Below are positions 35,422-43,689 of a stretch of DNA of 64,000 nt, in pieces; position 1 is the first letter of the stretch; every line of letters starts with the position of its first letter. Location of the stretch: contig NZ_JUHG01000016.1 of NCBI RefSeq assembly GCF_000799715.1, positions 310,001-374,000 on the forward strand, in the 5' to 3' direction. The position numbers were made by a program, and so were the translations under genes. The stretch comes from Martinezella rhizogenes. GTDB lineage: Bacteria; Pseudomonadota; Alphaproteobacteria; Rhizobiales; Rhizobiaceae. Below the pieces are notes generated by a model. The model had not been told where the DNA came from. It ran no database searches and worked only from the letters and a program-made list of their open reading frames with translations.

Positions 35422-36471
35422 TCAAGCCTTTGGTTCGAAAGGCTGGGGTACGCGAGCGGCACCCTGGCGGGCAAGCATCCAGCCGGGATATTCCGCGGCG
35501 AGCGCGCTGACATCGTCCAGCCTGGCGATATCCTCGGCATCAAGCTTCAGTTTGACGGCGGCGAGGTTCTGGTCGAGCTGATCGAGGCGCTTGGCGCCAA
35601 TGATGATGCTGGTGACGAAGGGCTTTGCCAGGATCCAGGCAAGCGCCACGGTGGCGACGCTGGCGCCGTGCTTCTCGGCCACTTCGCGCATGGCGGCGAC
35701 GCAGGCCCAGGCACGGTCCTTATCCACCGGCGGGAAGTCGAAATTGGCACGGCGGCCTTCGCCATTGCCCGCAGCACCGGGGCCGAACTTGCCGGAGAGG
35801 AGACCGCCGGCGAGCGGTGACCAGACCATCAGACCAAGCTTCTCCTCCGCCATCAGCGGCACGATTTCCCGCTCGAGATCACGGCCGGCGATGGAGTAAT
35901 AGGCCTGCACCGTCTCGAAGCGGGCAAAGCCGCGGCGTTCGGAAATGCCGAGCGCCTTGGCGATACGCCAGGCCTGCCAATTGGATACGCCGACATAGCG
36001 CACCAGCCCGTGCGAGACGAGATCGTCGAGCGCCCGCAGAGTCTCGTCAATCGGTGTGACCGTATCCGTGGCGTGGATCTGGTAGAGGTCGATATGGTCG
36101 GTCTGAAGCCGCTCGAGGCTTGCCTGAACCGAATCCATGATATGGCCGCGCGAGGCGCCGCGATCGTTGGGCTTGTCGCCCATGACGCCATAGACCTTGG
36201 TGGCGATGACGACGTCCTTACGCGGCACGCCGACATTCTTCAGCGCCTGACCAAGCAGCTTTTCCGAAGTGCCGAAGGAATAGACGTCGGCGGTGTCGAT
36301 GAAGTTGACGCCGGCGGCGAGCGAGCTTTCGACGATCTTGTCGGCCGTCGCCTGGTCGACATCGGCGATGGCGCCCCAGTTGCTATTGGGATTGGCTTCG
36401 CCGAAGGTCATGGTGCCCAAGCAAAGTTCGGAGACGAATAGGCCGGTATTACCGAGCTGGTTATAACGCAT
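35422..36471 (-). CDS. Aldo/keto reductase
   Basis: From the ATG at 36471 the product has 349 residues, a TIM-barrel NADPH-dependent reductase. The catalytic tetrad is recognisable as FIDTADVYSFG (Asp, Tyr), VIATKVYG (Lys) and LYQIHATD (His). NADPH contacts lie near the C-terminus in SIIIGAKRLDQLDQNL. It resembles the YajO/Tas-type group acting on varied aldehydes. The substrate is unknown. The frame runs on to 36552 without a plausible start. Confidence 0.92.
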   Translation of the reverse strand: MRYNQLGNTGLFVSELCLGTMTFGEANPNSNWGAIADVDQATADKIVESSLAAGVNFIDTADVYSFGTSEKLLGQALKNVGVPRKDVVIATKVYGVMGDKPNDRGASRGHIMDSVQASLERLQTDHIDLYQIHATDTVTPIDETLRALDDLVSHGLVRYVGVSNWQAWRIAKALGISERRGFARFETVQAYYSIAGRDLEREIVPLMAEEKLGLMVWSPLAGGLLSGKFGPGAAGNGEGRRANFDFPPVDKDRAWACVAAMREVAEKHGASVATVALAWILAKPFVTSIIIGAKRLDQLDQNLAAVKLKLDAEDIARLDDVSALAAEYPGWMLARQGAARVPQPFEPKA

Positions 36472-36772
36472 CTGAGAAAATTCCCTTGTGATCCGCCGGA
36501 AGATGGCTTCCGGCCGGTGAATCCTGATCTCTTGGTTATTTGGCCTCGGCATGACAGCCGCTGATCCGCGCTGCCTTGGGGAGGTCGGGGGAATGATCGT
36601 CGAGGGGCGGCCCTGCCGCTACCTGGACGATATCAACATAATGCACCGGAATCCGATTTCAACGCGAGACCCGGCGCCGATCACAATGCGGTGACCGGCG
36701 CTTTGCTCTTGCCTCCTTATCAGCGCGCGATAGAATCCCACATTCATCCAATCCGTAAGGACGGACAGGCCC
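36472..36772. other. Intergenic region between two divergent genes
   Basis: About 300 bp upstream of both the aldo/keto reductase and HAD genes. A 46-codon frame (36551-36691, plus) lies here without a good ribosome site or familiar sequence, and I do not call it. No terminator, RNA gene or repeat was recognised. Confidence 0.45.
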
Positions 36773-37477
36773 ATGCCGCAACGCCCACTGACCACGATCG
36801 GCTTCGACGCCGACGACACACTCTGGGAGAACGAACAATTCTTTCGGCTGACGGAACGACAGTTCGCCGAACTGCTCGGTGACTATGCCGAGAGCGAGAA
36901 CATCTCCCAAAGGCTGCTGGAAGCCGAGACGCGCAATCTGCGCCAATACGGGTTCGGCATCAAAGGTTTCACGCTTTCGATGATCGAGACGGCGATCGAG
37001 ATCACCAAAGGCGAGGTACCGGCAACGGTGATCGCTCAAATCCTCGACATCGGCCGCGATCTGCTCACCCACCCCGTGGAAACGCTTCCCGATGTCCGGG
37101 GGACGCTGGAAACTCTCTCTGGCAGCTATCTGCTGGTGCTGATCACCAAGGGCGATCTGTTCGACCAGGAGCGCAAGCTCGCGCAATCCGGCCTCGGGGA
37201 TCTCTTCGATGCCGTCGAAATCGTCTCCGACAAGAACGCATCCACCTATCGCCGCATCTTCTCCAAAGTCGGCGATGGGCCGGAGCGAGCAATGATGGTC
37301 GGCAACTCACTCAAATCCGACATCGTGCCCGCGCTTGCCGCCGGCAGCTACGGCGTCTTCATTCCGCACGAACTCACCTGGATCTTCGAACATGTCGAGG
37401 AACCAACGCAGGCACCGCGATTCCGCAAGATCGGGTATCTTGGGGAACTCCAAGGAATAATCGAGGGATTATCCTGA
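36773..37477 (+). CDS. HAD-family hydrolase
   Basis: A 234-residue HAD phosphatase. Motif I is GFDADDTLWENE with nucleophile Asp at about residue 11. Motif II is in VLITKGDLFDQE, and the C-terminal motif is MMVGNSLKSDIVPALAAG. The DADDTLW variant and a helical C1 cap resemble YjjG/haloacid dehalogenase-like nucleotide phosphatases, but the substrate is unknown. It converges on the secreted hypothetical gene, with 5 bp between stops. Confidence 0.85.
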   Translation: MPQRPLTTIGFDADDTLWENEQFFRLTERQFAELLGDYAESENISQRLLEAETRNLRQYGFGIKGFTLSMIETAIEITKGEVPATVIAQILDIGRDLLTHPVETLPDVRGTLETLSGSYLLVLITKGDLFDQERKLAQSGLGDLFDAVEIVSDKNASTYRRIFSKVGDGPERAMMVGNSLKSDIVPALAAGSYGVFIPHELTWIFEHVEEPTQAPRFRKIGYLGELQGIIEGLS

Positions 37478-37482
37478 AACCC

Positions 37483-38028
37483 TTACTGTCCCTGCTTCGA
37501 CCTTGGCGGGAACAATGACGGACCTTGATCCGCGGGCTTGTCCTGCTGTTGCGTGGCCGGCGGATTGGGGTCGATGAGGATTTCATAGGGTGCGCCGAGG
37601 CCGCGACGGCGGGTGACGCGGGAGTAATAGGGCTTGATCAGCCATGTCGTATCTTCATTGACGGTGACATCGGCGGTCATGCCGTCCTCGTCGGTGCCGA
37701 AGAAGGATTCGTCATCGTCCGAGGAGAGATCGAAGATTGCCATGAAGGTGTATTTGCTCTTCGAGCTAAAGGTGATCCGGACGTGCTGGCCCTTCTTGAG
37801 CGGCAGCGTATAGACCTTGCCCTTGCCGAATTTCGTCCAGCCGGACAGCTTCTCCAGCACGGCGGGGAAACCAAGCTTTTCCACGGTCTCGCCACGGTCG
37901 AGCTGCGGAAGCTGCGGCTGCTCGCCACCCTTTGGGTTGTCGCTGCTCTGGGTCGCCTGCGCGTGGGCGGCCTGACTGAGCGGCAGAACGAAGGCGAACA
38001 GGGAGAAGGCAAGAACCAGGCGTCTCAT
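37483..38028 (-). CDS. Secreted hypothetical protein
   Basis: From the ATG at 38028 the product has 181 residues with a signal peptide ending AAHAQ (about residue 24). The mature protein has a central beta-rich region (VYTLPLKKGQHVRITFSSKS, then YTFMAIFDLSSDDDESFFG) resembling small periplasmic beta-sandwich domains, flanked by Pro/Gln-rich, low-complexity ends. No family was recognised. The ATG overlaps the tag stop (ATGA), so it is translationally coupled to tag, although no functional link to DNA repair is evident. Confidence 0.75.
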   Translation of the reverse strand: MRRLVLAFSLFAFVLPLSQAAHAQATQSSDNPKGGEQPQLPQLDRGETVEKLGFPAVLEKLSGWTKFGKGKVYTLPLKKGQHVRITFSSKSKYTFMAIFDLSSDDDESFFGTDEDGMTADVTVNEDTTWLIKPYYSRVTRRRGLGAPYEILIDPNPPATQQQDKPADQGPSLFPPRSKQGQ

Positions 38029-38654
38029 GGCCGCACCAATGCACTGCGCATCGCCTCCACCTCTTTCCGGCAATAACAGCCCTCGATGTGATCGTTGACG
38101 AGGCCCATGGCCTGCATGAAGGCGTAAACCGTCGTCGGGCCGACGAAGGTCCAGCCGCGCTTTTTCAGATCCTTCGATATCCGCACGGAAACCGGCGTCG
38201 TCGGATTGGCGGCGATGGTCGCATGATCGACCAAGGCGGGACGCTCCGCGGCCGTCGGCTCGAAACCCCAGAAATAGCGGGCGAGCGAACCGAATTCGGC
38301 GCGCAGCTCGATAGCGCGATGGGCATTGTTGATGGTGGAGACGATCTTGCCGCGATGGCGGATGATGCCGGCATCGGCCAGGCAGCGCTCGATATCGGCA
38401 TCACCAAACGTCGCCACCTTGTCGAAATCAAAGCCGGCGAAGGCAGCGCGGAAATTCTCGCGCTTACGCAGGATCGTCAGCCAGGAGAGGCCCGACTGGA
38501 AGCCTTCCAGGCAGATCTTCTCGAACAGCCTGGTATCGTCGACGACGGGCCTGCCCCATTCCTGGTCATGATAGCGCAGATATTCCGGCAGATTGCCGTG
38601 CCAGTGGCAGCGGTCCTTGCCGTCCTCACCGGTGATGATGCCCGTTCCGGCCAT
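38025..38654 (-). CDS. tag: DNA-3-methyladenine glycosylase I
   Basis: Tag removes 3-methyladenine from alkylated DNA. The 209-residue product has the zinc-binding N-terminus with CHWHGN and YHDQEWGRPV, the substrate-binding EGFQSGLSWLTILRKREN, and C-terminal histidine and cysteine ligands in NDHIEGCYCR. The length is slightly above the E. coli protein (187). It overlaps the downstream secreted hypothetical gene by 4 bases. Confidence 0.95.
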   Translation of the reverse strand: MAGTGIITGEDGKDRCHWHGNLPEYLRYHDQEWGRPVVDDTRLFEKICLEGFQSGLSWLTILRKRENFRAAFAGFDFDKVATFGDADIERCLADAGIIRHRGKIVSTINNAHRAIELRAEFGSLARYFWGFEPTAAERPALVDHATIAANPTTPVSVRISKDLKKRGWTFVGPTTVYAFMQAMGLVNDHIEGCYCRKEVEAMRSALVRP

Positions 38655-38957
38655 AGTCGTGCTTCGTCCCCTATTTCAGAGCGTGATCGCGAAAACAGCT
38701 AAACAGCTATCGGATAAGATCAGGCCAATCAAATGCTTAAGATCGAAAGGACGATTCGAAGGCAAATCATCTCGATTCACGGTTTACCATTTGCAAACCG
38801 TCTTTCCAAACCAAGTCGTAACCTTGCCAAAAGGTTTATCGGCTTCGCGGCATTTTGATGAACAGGCATTTACCATTCGCTGGCGCGCAAATGTCACCAT
38901 ATTCGGGACCGGGCGAAATTACGCCCATCCTCGGCCCGTTTGTAGAGAGTTTGTCCG
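38655..38957. other. Promoter region between tag and the first L,D-transpeptidase gene
   Basis: About 300 bp between divergent genes. A perfect 7-bp dyad ACGGTTT-N9-AAACCGT (38778-38800) could be an operator or leader hairpin. Near 38676 the bases agagcgtgatcgcgaaaac resemble half of the rhizobial palindrome seen at 5681-5725. No open frame or RNA gene was recognised. Confidence 0.5.
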
Positions 38958-39719
38958 ATGATGAAACAATGCATTTTATTCGCCATGAGCGCCGTGAGCC
39001 TGTTGGCATCCAGCGCTTTCGCCGATGATCGCTATCAGTCGCGCCCGCCCGTCATCGTCAGTCCCGACCTCACCGCCCCCTGGGTGATGCAGCTCGGCGG
39101 CGGCAATGTGCAGCCGGCCGTCTATCCGGTTCGCCCGGCGGCGCGGCAGGCGGTCAATCCGCAGGCGCAGCGCGCGATCCAGCCACGCGGCCTGTTCGCG
39201 CGCCCCGCCGTCCAGCAGGTGGCCGTCGTCAAGCCGCAATATCCGGCAATCCGTGGCCAGCTCGACCCACAATTCCTGCCGCAGGTGGTCGATTACCAGA
39301 CCAAGGAAAAGCCAGGCACCATCGTCATCGACACCAACAATCGCTTCCTCTACCTGGTGATGGACGGCGGCCAGGCGCGGCGCTATGGCGTCGGCGTCGG
39401 CAAGCCCGGTTTCGAATGGGCCGGCGCCCATACCGTCACCCGCAAGCAGGAATGGCCGGACTGGACGCCACCTTCTGAAATGGTGGCGCGTGAGGCGGCC
39501 AAGGGCCATTATCTGCCGGCGCATATGGAAGGCGGCGAAGCCAATCCGCTCGGCGCCCGCGCCATGTATCTCGGCTCCACCCTCTACCGTATCCACGGCA
39601 CCAATGCTCCCTGGAGCATCGGCAGTGCCGTATCCTCCGGCTGCATCCGCCTGCGCAATCAGGATGTCATCGACCTCTACAACCGGGTGAAAGTCGGGAC
39701 GCGGGTCATCGTCATGTGA
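38958..39719 (+). CDS. L,D-transpeptidase (YkuD domain)
   Basis: The 253-residue product is exported (signal peptide ending SAFA, about residue 22). A proline/glutamine-rich linker follows (about 23-105), then a YkuD catalytic domain from GTIVIDTNNRFLYLV. The active site is HGTNAPWSIGSAVSSGCIRL, with the catalytic cysteine in SGCIRL. These enzymes make 3-3 cross-links in peptidoglycan or attach proteins to it. A paralogue lies 437 bp downstream, beyond a structured repeat. Confidence 0.93.
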   Translation: MMKQCILFAMSAVSLLASSAFADDRYQSRPPVIVSPDLTAPWVMQLGGGNVQPAVYPVRPAARQAVNPQAQRAIQPRGLFARPAVQQVAVVKPQYPAIRGQLDPQFLPQVVDYQTKEKPGTIVIDTNNRFLYLVMDGGQARRYGVGVGKPGFEWAGAHTVTRKQEWPDWTPPSEMVAREAAKGHYLPAHMEGGEANPLGARAMYLGSTLYRIHGTNAPWSIGSAVSSGCIRLRNQDVIDLYNRVKVGTRVIVM

Positions 39720-39752
39720 TGAGCAACAAGATTACTGTAAATGCGGAGTCGA

Positions 39753-39968
39753 TCTCGCCCTTGGCGGGCGAGAAAGCAAAATCAGCATTTAGCTTTAGCT
39801 AAGTGCTAGATTTTGCAAGAGAGGGGGTAGGCAGGGGCGCAAGATACAGACCCCCGCTCTGGCAATTTCAGTGGCTTAGAAATTGCGCTCAGCTTTTGAA
39901 GCTGTAGAGCTTCCGGTATCGCAATTCCTAAACCAGTGAAATTGCTTTCTCGCCCGCCAAGGGCGAGA
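39753..39968. repeat. 216-bp inverted-repeat element with internal hairpins (MITE-like or RNA)
   Basis: Perfect 27-bp inverted ends (39753-39779 and 39942-39968) each fold on themselves: TCTCGCCC-ttggc-GGGCGAGA. Inside, 39862-39886 (gcaatttcagtggcttag...) and 39921-39945 are 25-mers inverted to each other with 22 of 25 matches, and a hairpin AGCATTTAGC/GCTAAGTGCT lies near the left end. No transposase frame and no target-site duplication is visible. The left hairpin could also terminate the upstream gene. Confidence 0.7.
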
Positions 39969-40155
39969 CAGGTCTCGGTGTCCACAGCAAAGATATCTTC
40001 CATTATTGGGTACTATAGTATCCCGACAATAATCTCCCCCTCGTCAGAATAGACAGCCACGCTACCGACGCGGTCTTTATCATACGCAATTTGATCTTGA
40101 TCCTCCCACGCGTTTCGCTAGTTTCATGGCGGGTAAATCGAGAGGGGAATTACGG

Positions 40156-40857
40156 ATGAAATCAATACTACCGGTCGTCACGGCGGCGGGCATCGCCATG
40201 TCGTGTCTCGCGGCGGCATCGGATGCAGCGGCTTTCACAGCCTCCGCGCCTCAGGTCGCGCAGGCCCTGCCCAGCAATGTGATCCGCGTATCGACAGCGC
40301 CGCAAGGGCAGGTCAAGCCGCAGTTTCAGCGGCGGGTCGTGCGGCTGGTGACCAACGAGACACCGGGGACCGTTATCGTCGATACCAACAACAAATATCT
40401 CTATCTCGTCGAGGGCAGCAATCGGGCGCGGCGCTACGGCATCGGCGTTGGTCGCGACGGCTTCGGATGGTCGGGGGTCGTCAAGGTTGGCCGCAAGGCG
40501 GAATGGCCGGGCTGGACGCCGCCGCCGGAAATGCGCATCCGCGAGGCCAAGAAGGGGCACAATCTGCCTGCCTATCAGGAAGGCGGCGAAGACAATCCGC
40601 TCGGCGCCCGTGCCATGTATCTCTACCGCAACGGCAACGACACCGCCTTTCGAATCCACGGCACCAACCAGCCCTGGAGCATCGGCCTGAACATGTCGTC
40701 CGGCTGCATCCGCATGATGAACAAGGATGTCACCGATCTCTATGAGCGCGTGCCGATCGGCACCAAGGTCATCGTTGTCGGCCCTGGCAACAAGCAGGGC
40801 GAAGTCAGCTACGAGGATCGCGGCGTCGACATTCTGCGGACGATGTTCGGCGGGTGA
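40156..40857 (+). CDS. L,D-transpeptidase (YkuD domain), paralogue
   Basis: From the ATG at 40156 the product has 233 residues with a signal peptide (alanine-rich, ending about residue 24). A YkuD domain starts at GTVIVDTNNKYLYLV and has the active site HGTNQPWSIGLNMSSGCIRM. It is clearly a paralogue of the gene at 38958: both share RRYGxGVG and EWPxWTPPxEM and differ mainly in the linker, which is shorter here. GAGGGGAATTACGG precedes the ATG. It probably makes 3-3 peptidoglycan cross-links or protein anchors in the periplasm. Confidence 0.92.
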   Translation: MKSILPVVTAAGIAMSCLAAASDAAAFTASAPQVAQALPSNVIRVSTAPQGQVKPQFQRRVVRLVTNETPGTVIVDTNNKYLYLVEGSNRARRYGIGVGRDGFGWSGVVKVGRKAEWPGWTPPPEMRIREAKKGHNLPAYQEGGEDNPLGARAMYLYRNGNDTAFRIHGTNQPWSIGLNMSSGCIRMMNKDVTDLYERVPIGTKVIVVGPGNKQGEVSYEDRGVDILRTMFGG

Positions 40858-40868
40858 TAAGCGACGGA

Positions 40869-40892
40869 GTGGTCGCATACCAGTGCGGCCAC
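40869..40892 (+). terminator. Possible hairpin after the second L,D-transpeptidase
   Basis: GTGGTCGCA (40869-40877) pairs with TGCGGCCAC (40884-40892) with one G-T pair and a 6-base loop. There is no T tract, so it is a weak terminator candidate. Confidence 0.35.
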
Positions 40893-41064
40893 CCCCAACT
40901 GTTGCGCGAGAGTAACATCCCCAAACTTGTCGCCTGAGAAGTCCGCGAAACGGCCGGCTCCATTCAATCTGACGTCAGTTTTCTCGCCTAAGCCACAGCA
41001 CGCCGCAAAAGAACTGTCACAGAAGCACGCTTAGATGACGGCACTTTGCATCTGGGGGCTTCAT

Positions 41065-41736
41065 ATGCGTCGTGCATTTCGCATCAAGCAGCCGGCTATC
41101 GCCGCGCTGGCGATTTCAGCTTTTGTCTTTACCGCCGGTTCGGCCTGGGCGGAAATGCAGTTTTCAGCCTATGGCGGTATCCAGGGTGCCACCGGCAGCA
41201 ACGTCAAGACGTCGGACGGCGACAATTTCGATCCCGACTGGTCGGGAAAATCCTTCAAGATGCCACCCTATTTCGGCTTTCGCGGCATCTTCTGGCTCGA
41301 CGACTTCAACAAGTCGAACTGGGGTGTCTCGCTCGACTATACCCATGCCAAGGTCTATGGCGATCTCGGCAATACGCCCGGCTGGTCGCATTTCGAGTTC
41401 ACCGACGGCCTGAACATGCTGACGCTGAATGCGCTCTATCGCTTTCAGGATCCGGGCCGCAAGTGGACGCCTTATGTCGGCCTCGGCGCCGGCATCAACG
41501 TGCCGCATGTCGAAGTCACCCGCGCCTCCGGACGGACCTTCGATTACCAGTTCGGCGGCGCCTCGTTGCAGGCGCAGGCCGGCGTCAGCTATCAGATCAG
41601 CCAGCATTGGGCGACCTTCGTCGAATACAAGGGCAATTACAATTTCGTGGACAATGTCTCGATCGACAGCGGCGACACGTTGAAGACCAAGGTCTTCACC
41701 AACGCCATCAATTTCGGTGTGTCATTCAACTTCTAA
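41065..41736 (+). CDS. lpxQ: Outer-membrane beta-barrel protein, probable lipid A oxidase LpxQ
   Basis: From the ATG at 41065 the product has 223 residues with a signal peptide ending SAWA (about residue 30). An eight-stranded barrel follows with alternating aromatic strands (FSAYGGIQGA, YFGFRGIFWLDDF, WTPYVGLGAGINVP) and ends in the outer-membrane C-terminal pattern GVSFNF. It resembles my recollection of rhizobial LpxQ, the oxygen-dependent enzyme that oxidises the proximal glucosamine of lipid A to 2-aminogluconate. The symbol rests on that recollection; a generic OmpA/OmpW-like barrel is the alternative. Confidence 0.65.
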   Translation: MRRAFRIKQPAIAALAISAFVFTAGSAWAEMQFSAYGGIQGATGSNVKTSDGDNFDPDWSGKSFKMPPYFGFRGIFWLDDFNKSNWGVSLDYTHAKVYGDLGNTPGWSHFEFTDGLNMLTLNALYRFQDPGRKWTPYVGLGAGINVPHVEVTRASGRTFDYQFGGASLQAQAGVSYQISQHWATFVEYKGNYNFVDNVSIDSGDTLKTKVFTNAINFGVSFNF

Positions 41737-41810
41737 AAAATTTGACCACGCGCCCTGCCTGTCCCCCAAAGCGATTCCCGCCTGGGGGTTCCTATGCTAA
41801 GCAATAGCGC

Positions 41811-42149
41811 ATGAGCTTTTCCTATTACCAATGCGACTGGATCCATCCGGAAAACGATGAACCCGTCATGATCTATTACGAGGTGGACGACGCAGGTGTC
41901 GTTCCCCGGCTGATCGACGTGTTCGCCGACGGGCGCCGGCAGTGCATGTCCGTCACCGACTTTTCCGGGCAGAAATACAAGACGGCCAGCATCACCAGCC
42001 TGGTGGAAGGCTCGTTCTATGACGGTGTCGCCGGCTTGCTCGACGGCACCTTCTTCGAGGAGGGGCAGGACGGAATAAGCCTGACACCCATCGGCGCCGA
42101 CGTTTTCGAGATGGAGTGGCAGTCGCATCGGCCGTCTTCGTCGCACTAG
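41811..42149 (+). CDS. DUF6881 domain-containing protein
   Basis: A 112-residue soluble protein with the DUF6881-type opening YYQCDWIHPENDEPVMIYYEVD, followed by DVFADGRRQCMSVTDFSG and an FEMEW segment near the C-terminus. The family is uncharacterised; some members occur among immunity or polymorphic-toxin genes, but no toxin is adjacent here. It converges on glcF with 5 bp between stops. Upstream a weak hairpin (CCCCCA/TGGGGG, 41763-41788) may end lpxQ transcription. Confidence 0.7.
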   Translation: MSFSYYQCDWIHPENDEPVMIYYEVDDAGVVPRLIDVFADGRRQCMSVTDFSGQKYKTASITSLVEGSFYDGVAGLLDGTFFEEGQDGISLTPIGADVFEMEWQSHRPSSSH

Positions 42150-42154
42150 ATATT

Positions 42155-43474
42155 TTAGGCGGCGGCCGGCTCCAGGCCCTTCAGTTTCGCTGGCATCTCT
42201 CCGCCATAGGCCCAGTCCAGCAATTCGACCGTGTGCAGGATCAGTATGCCCGTTCCCGTCGCGATCTGCGTGATGCAGCCGATATTGCCGGTGGCGATGA
42301 CATCGGCCTTCGTCGCCTCGAGGTTTTTCACCTTGCGCGCCTTCAACTCGGCGGAGATTTCCGACTGCATGATGTTGTAGGTGCCGGCTGAGCCGCAGCA
42401 GAGATGCCCTTCCGCTGGCTCGCGGACGGTGAAGCCCGCCGTCTTCAACAACTGCTTCGGCGCCATGGTGATCTTCTGGCCATGCTGCAGCGAGCAGGCG
42501 GAATGATAGGCGACGGTGATGCCGCGCGGCATGTGCGCAGGCAAGTCGAGGCCGACGAGATATTCGGTGATGTCCTTGGCAAGCGCCGAGATCTTCGCGG
42601 CCTTGTCCGCATAGGCCGGATCGAGGCGCAGCTTGTGGCCATAATCCTTGATCGTCGTGCCGCAGCCGGAGGTCGTCACGATGATGGCGTCGAGGCCACC
42701 GGCCTCGACCTCGCGCATCCAGACATCGACATTGGCGCGCACGCTCGCCAGCGCCTGTTCCTCGCGGCCCATATGATGCACCAGCGAGCCGCAGCAGCTC
42801 TCGCCTTCCGGTACCACCACTTCGACGCCAAGGCGGGTCAGCAGCCGGATGGTGGCCTCGTTGATCCCTGGATCGAGCACCGGCTGGGCACATCCCGTCA
42901 GGATCGCCACCCGTCCGCGCCGTTCCGCCTGCGGCTGATGCAGCCCAGGCTTGGCAAAAGGCGACGGTGCCGGGATGGAGCGCGGCGCGAGATCTAGCAT
43001 GGCGGCGAAGGGTTTCAGGGCCGGAATGCGCTTCAACAGACCCTTTAACGGCCGAGCCAGGCGCGCGAGGTTGAGCGCCAGACGGAAACGGCCGGGATAG
43101 GGCAGAACCGCAGCCAGCATGTTGCGCGTCAGCCGATCGAGCAAAGGCCGCTTATAGGTTTCCTCGATATGGGTGCGGGCATGGTCGATCAGATGCATGT
43201 AGTCGACGCCGGAGGGACAGGTGGTGACGCAAGCAAGGCAGGACAGACAGCGGTCGATATGCGTCACCACTTCCGCATCGGCCGCCCGGCCGTTTTCCAG
43301 CATATCCTTGATCAGATAGATGCGGCCGCGCGGGCTATCGAGCTCGTTGCCAAGCGTCACATAGGTCGGACAGGTAGCGGTGCAGAAGCCGCAATGCACG
43401 CATTTGCGCAGGATCGCCTCGGATTCGGCGACATGTGGATCGGCAAGCTGGGCAAGGGTGAAATTGGTTTGCAT
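42155..43474 (-). CDS. glcF: Glycolate oxidase iron-sulfur subunit GlcF
   Basis: GlcF carries electrons from the flavin subunits of glycolate oxidase (GlcDEF), which oxidises glycolate to glyoxylate at the inner membrane. The 439-residue product has two 4Fe-4S motifs, CVHCGFCTATCPTY and CLSCLACVTTCPSG, and two CCG-domain motifs further on (SCCGSLVHHMG and HLCCGSAGTYN). It is the last gene of a minus-strand glcD-glcE-glcF order, separated from glcE by 215 bp that hold a palindromic repeat. Confidence 0.95.
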   Translation of the reverse strand: MQTNFTLAQLADPHVAESEAILRKCVHCGFCTATCPTYVTLGNELDSPRGRIYLIKDMLENGRAADAEVVTHIDRCLSCLACVTTCPSGVDYMHLIDHARTHIEETYKRPLLDRLTRNMLAAVLPYPGRFRLALNLARLARPLKGLLKRIPALKPFAAMLDLAPRSIPAPSPFAKPGLHQPQAERRGRVAILTGCAQPVLDPGINEATIRLLTRLGVEVVVPEGESCCGSLVHHMGREEQALASVRANVDVWMREVEAGGLDAIIVTTSGCGTTIKDYGHKLRLDPAYADKAAKISALAKDITEYLVGLDLPAHMPRGITVAYHSACSLQHGQKITMAPKQLLKTAGFTVREPAEGHLCCGSAGTYNIMQSEISAELKARKVKNLEATKADVIATGNIGCITQIATGTGILILHTVELLDWAYGGEMPAKLKGLEPAAA

Positions 43475-43504
43475 TTACACATGTCCCATTTCGAGCAAGG
43501 TCGA

Positions 43505-43665
43505 GCCCCTCATTCGGCCTATCGGCCACCTTCTCCCCGTTTGAACGGGGAGAAGGGGATAGACGCACCCTCCGTCATCCCTCAGCTTCACTCTACCCGA
43601 CAAAGCGCCGCAAAAGAGGTCGTTCCCTCTCCCCGCCTGCGGGGAGAGGGCTAGGGTGAGGGGCT
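43505..43665. repeat. REP/RIME-like palindromic element between glcE and glcF
   Basis: Two strong hairpins face each other: CCTTCTCCCCGTT/AACGGGGAGAAGG (43529-43556, 13-bp stem) and CCCTCTCCCCGC/GCGGGGAGAGGG (43625-43650, 12-bp stem). The outer flanks gcccctcattcggcc and agggtgaggggctg are inverse to each other, as at 25441-25596. It sits inside the glc operon. Confidence 0.8.
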
Positions 43666-43689
43666 GTTGCGGACAAAAATCCAATCCCA

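Noticed and set aside
36551..36691. 46-codon plus-strand frame between the aldo/keto reductase and HAD genes
   Set aside because: No ribosome site, no recognised sequence; length is within chance for GC-rich DNA.
39806..40003. 65-residue minus-strand frame inside the inverted-repeat element
   Set aside because: Covers the palindromic arms and has no family match or ribosome site; the element is better explained as repeat or RNA.
41811..42149. DUF6881 protein as the immunity gene of a polymorphic toxin system
   Set aside because: No toxin, secretion or repeat-containing gene is adjacent; neighbours are housekeeping.
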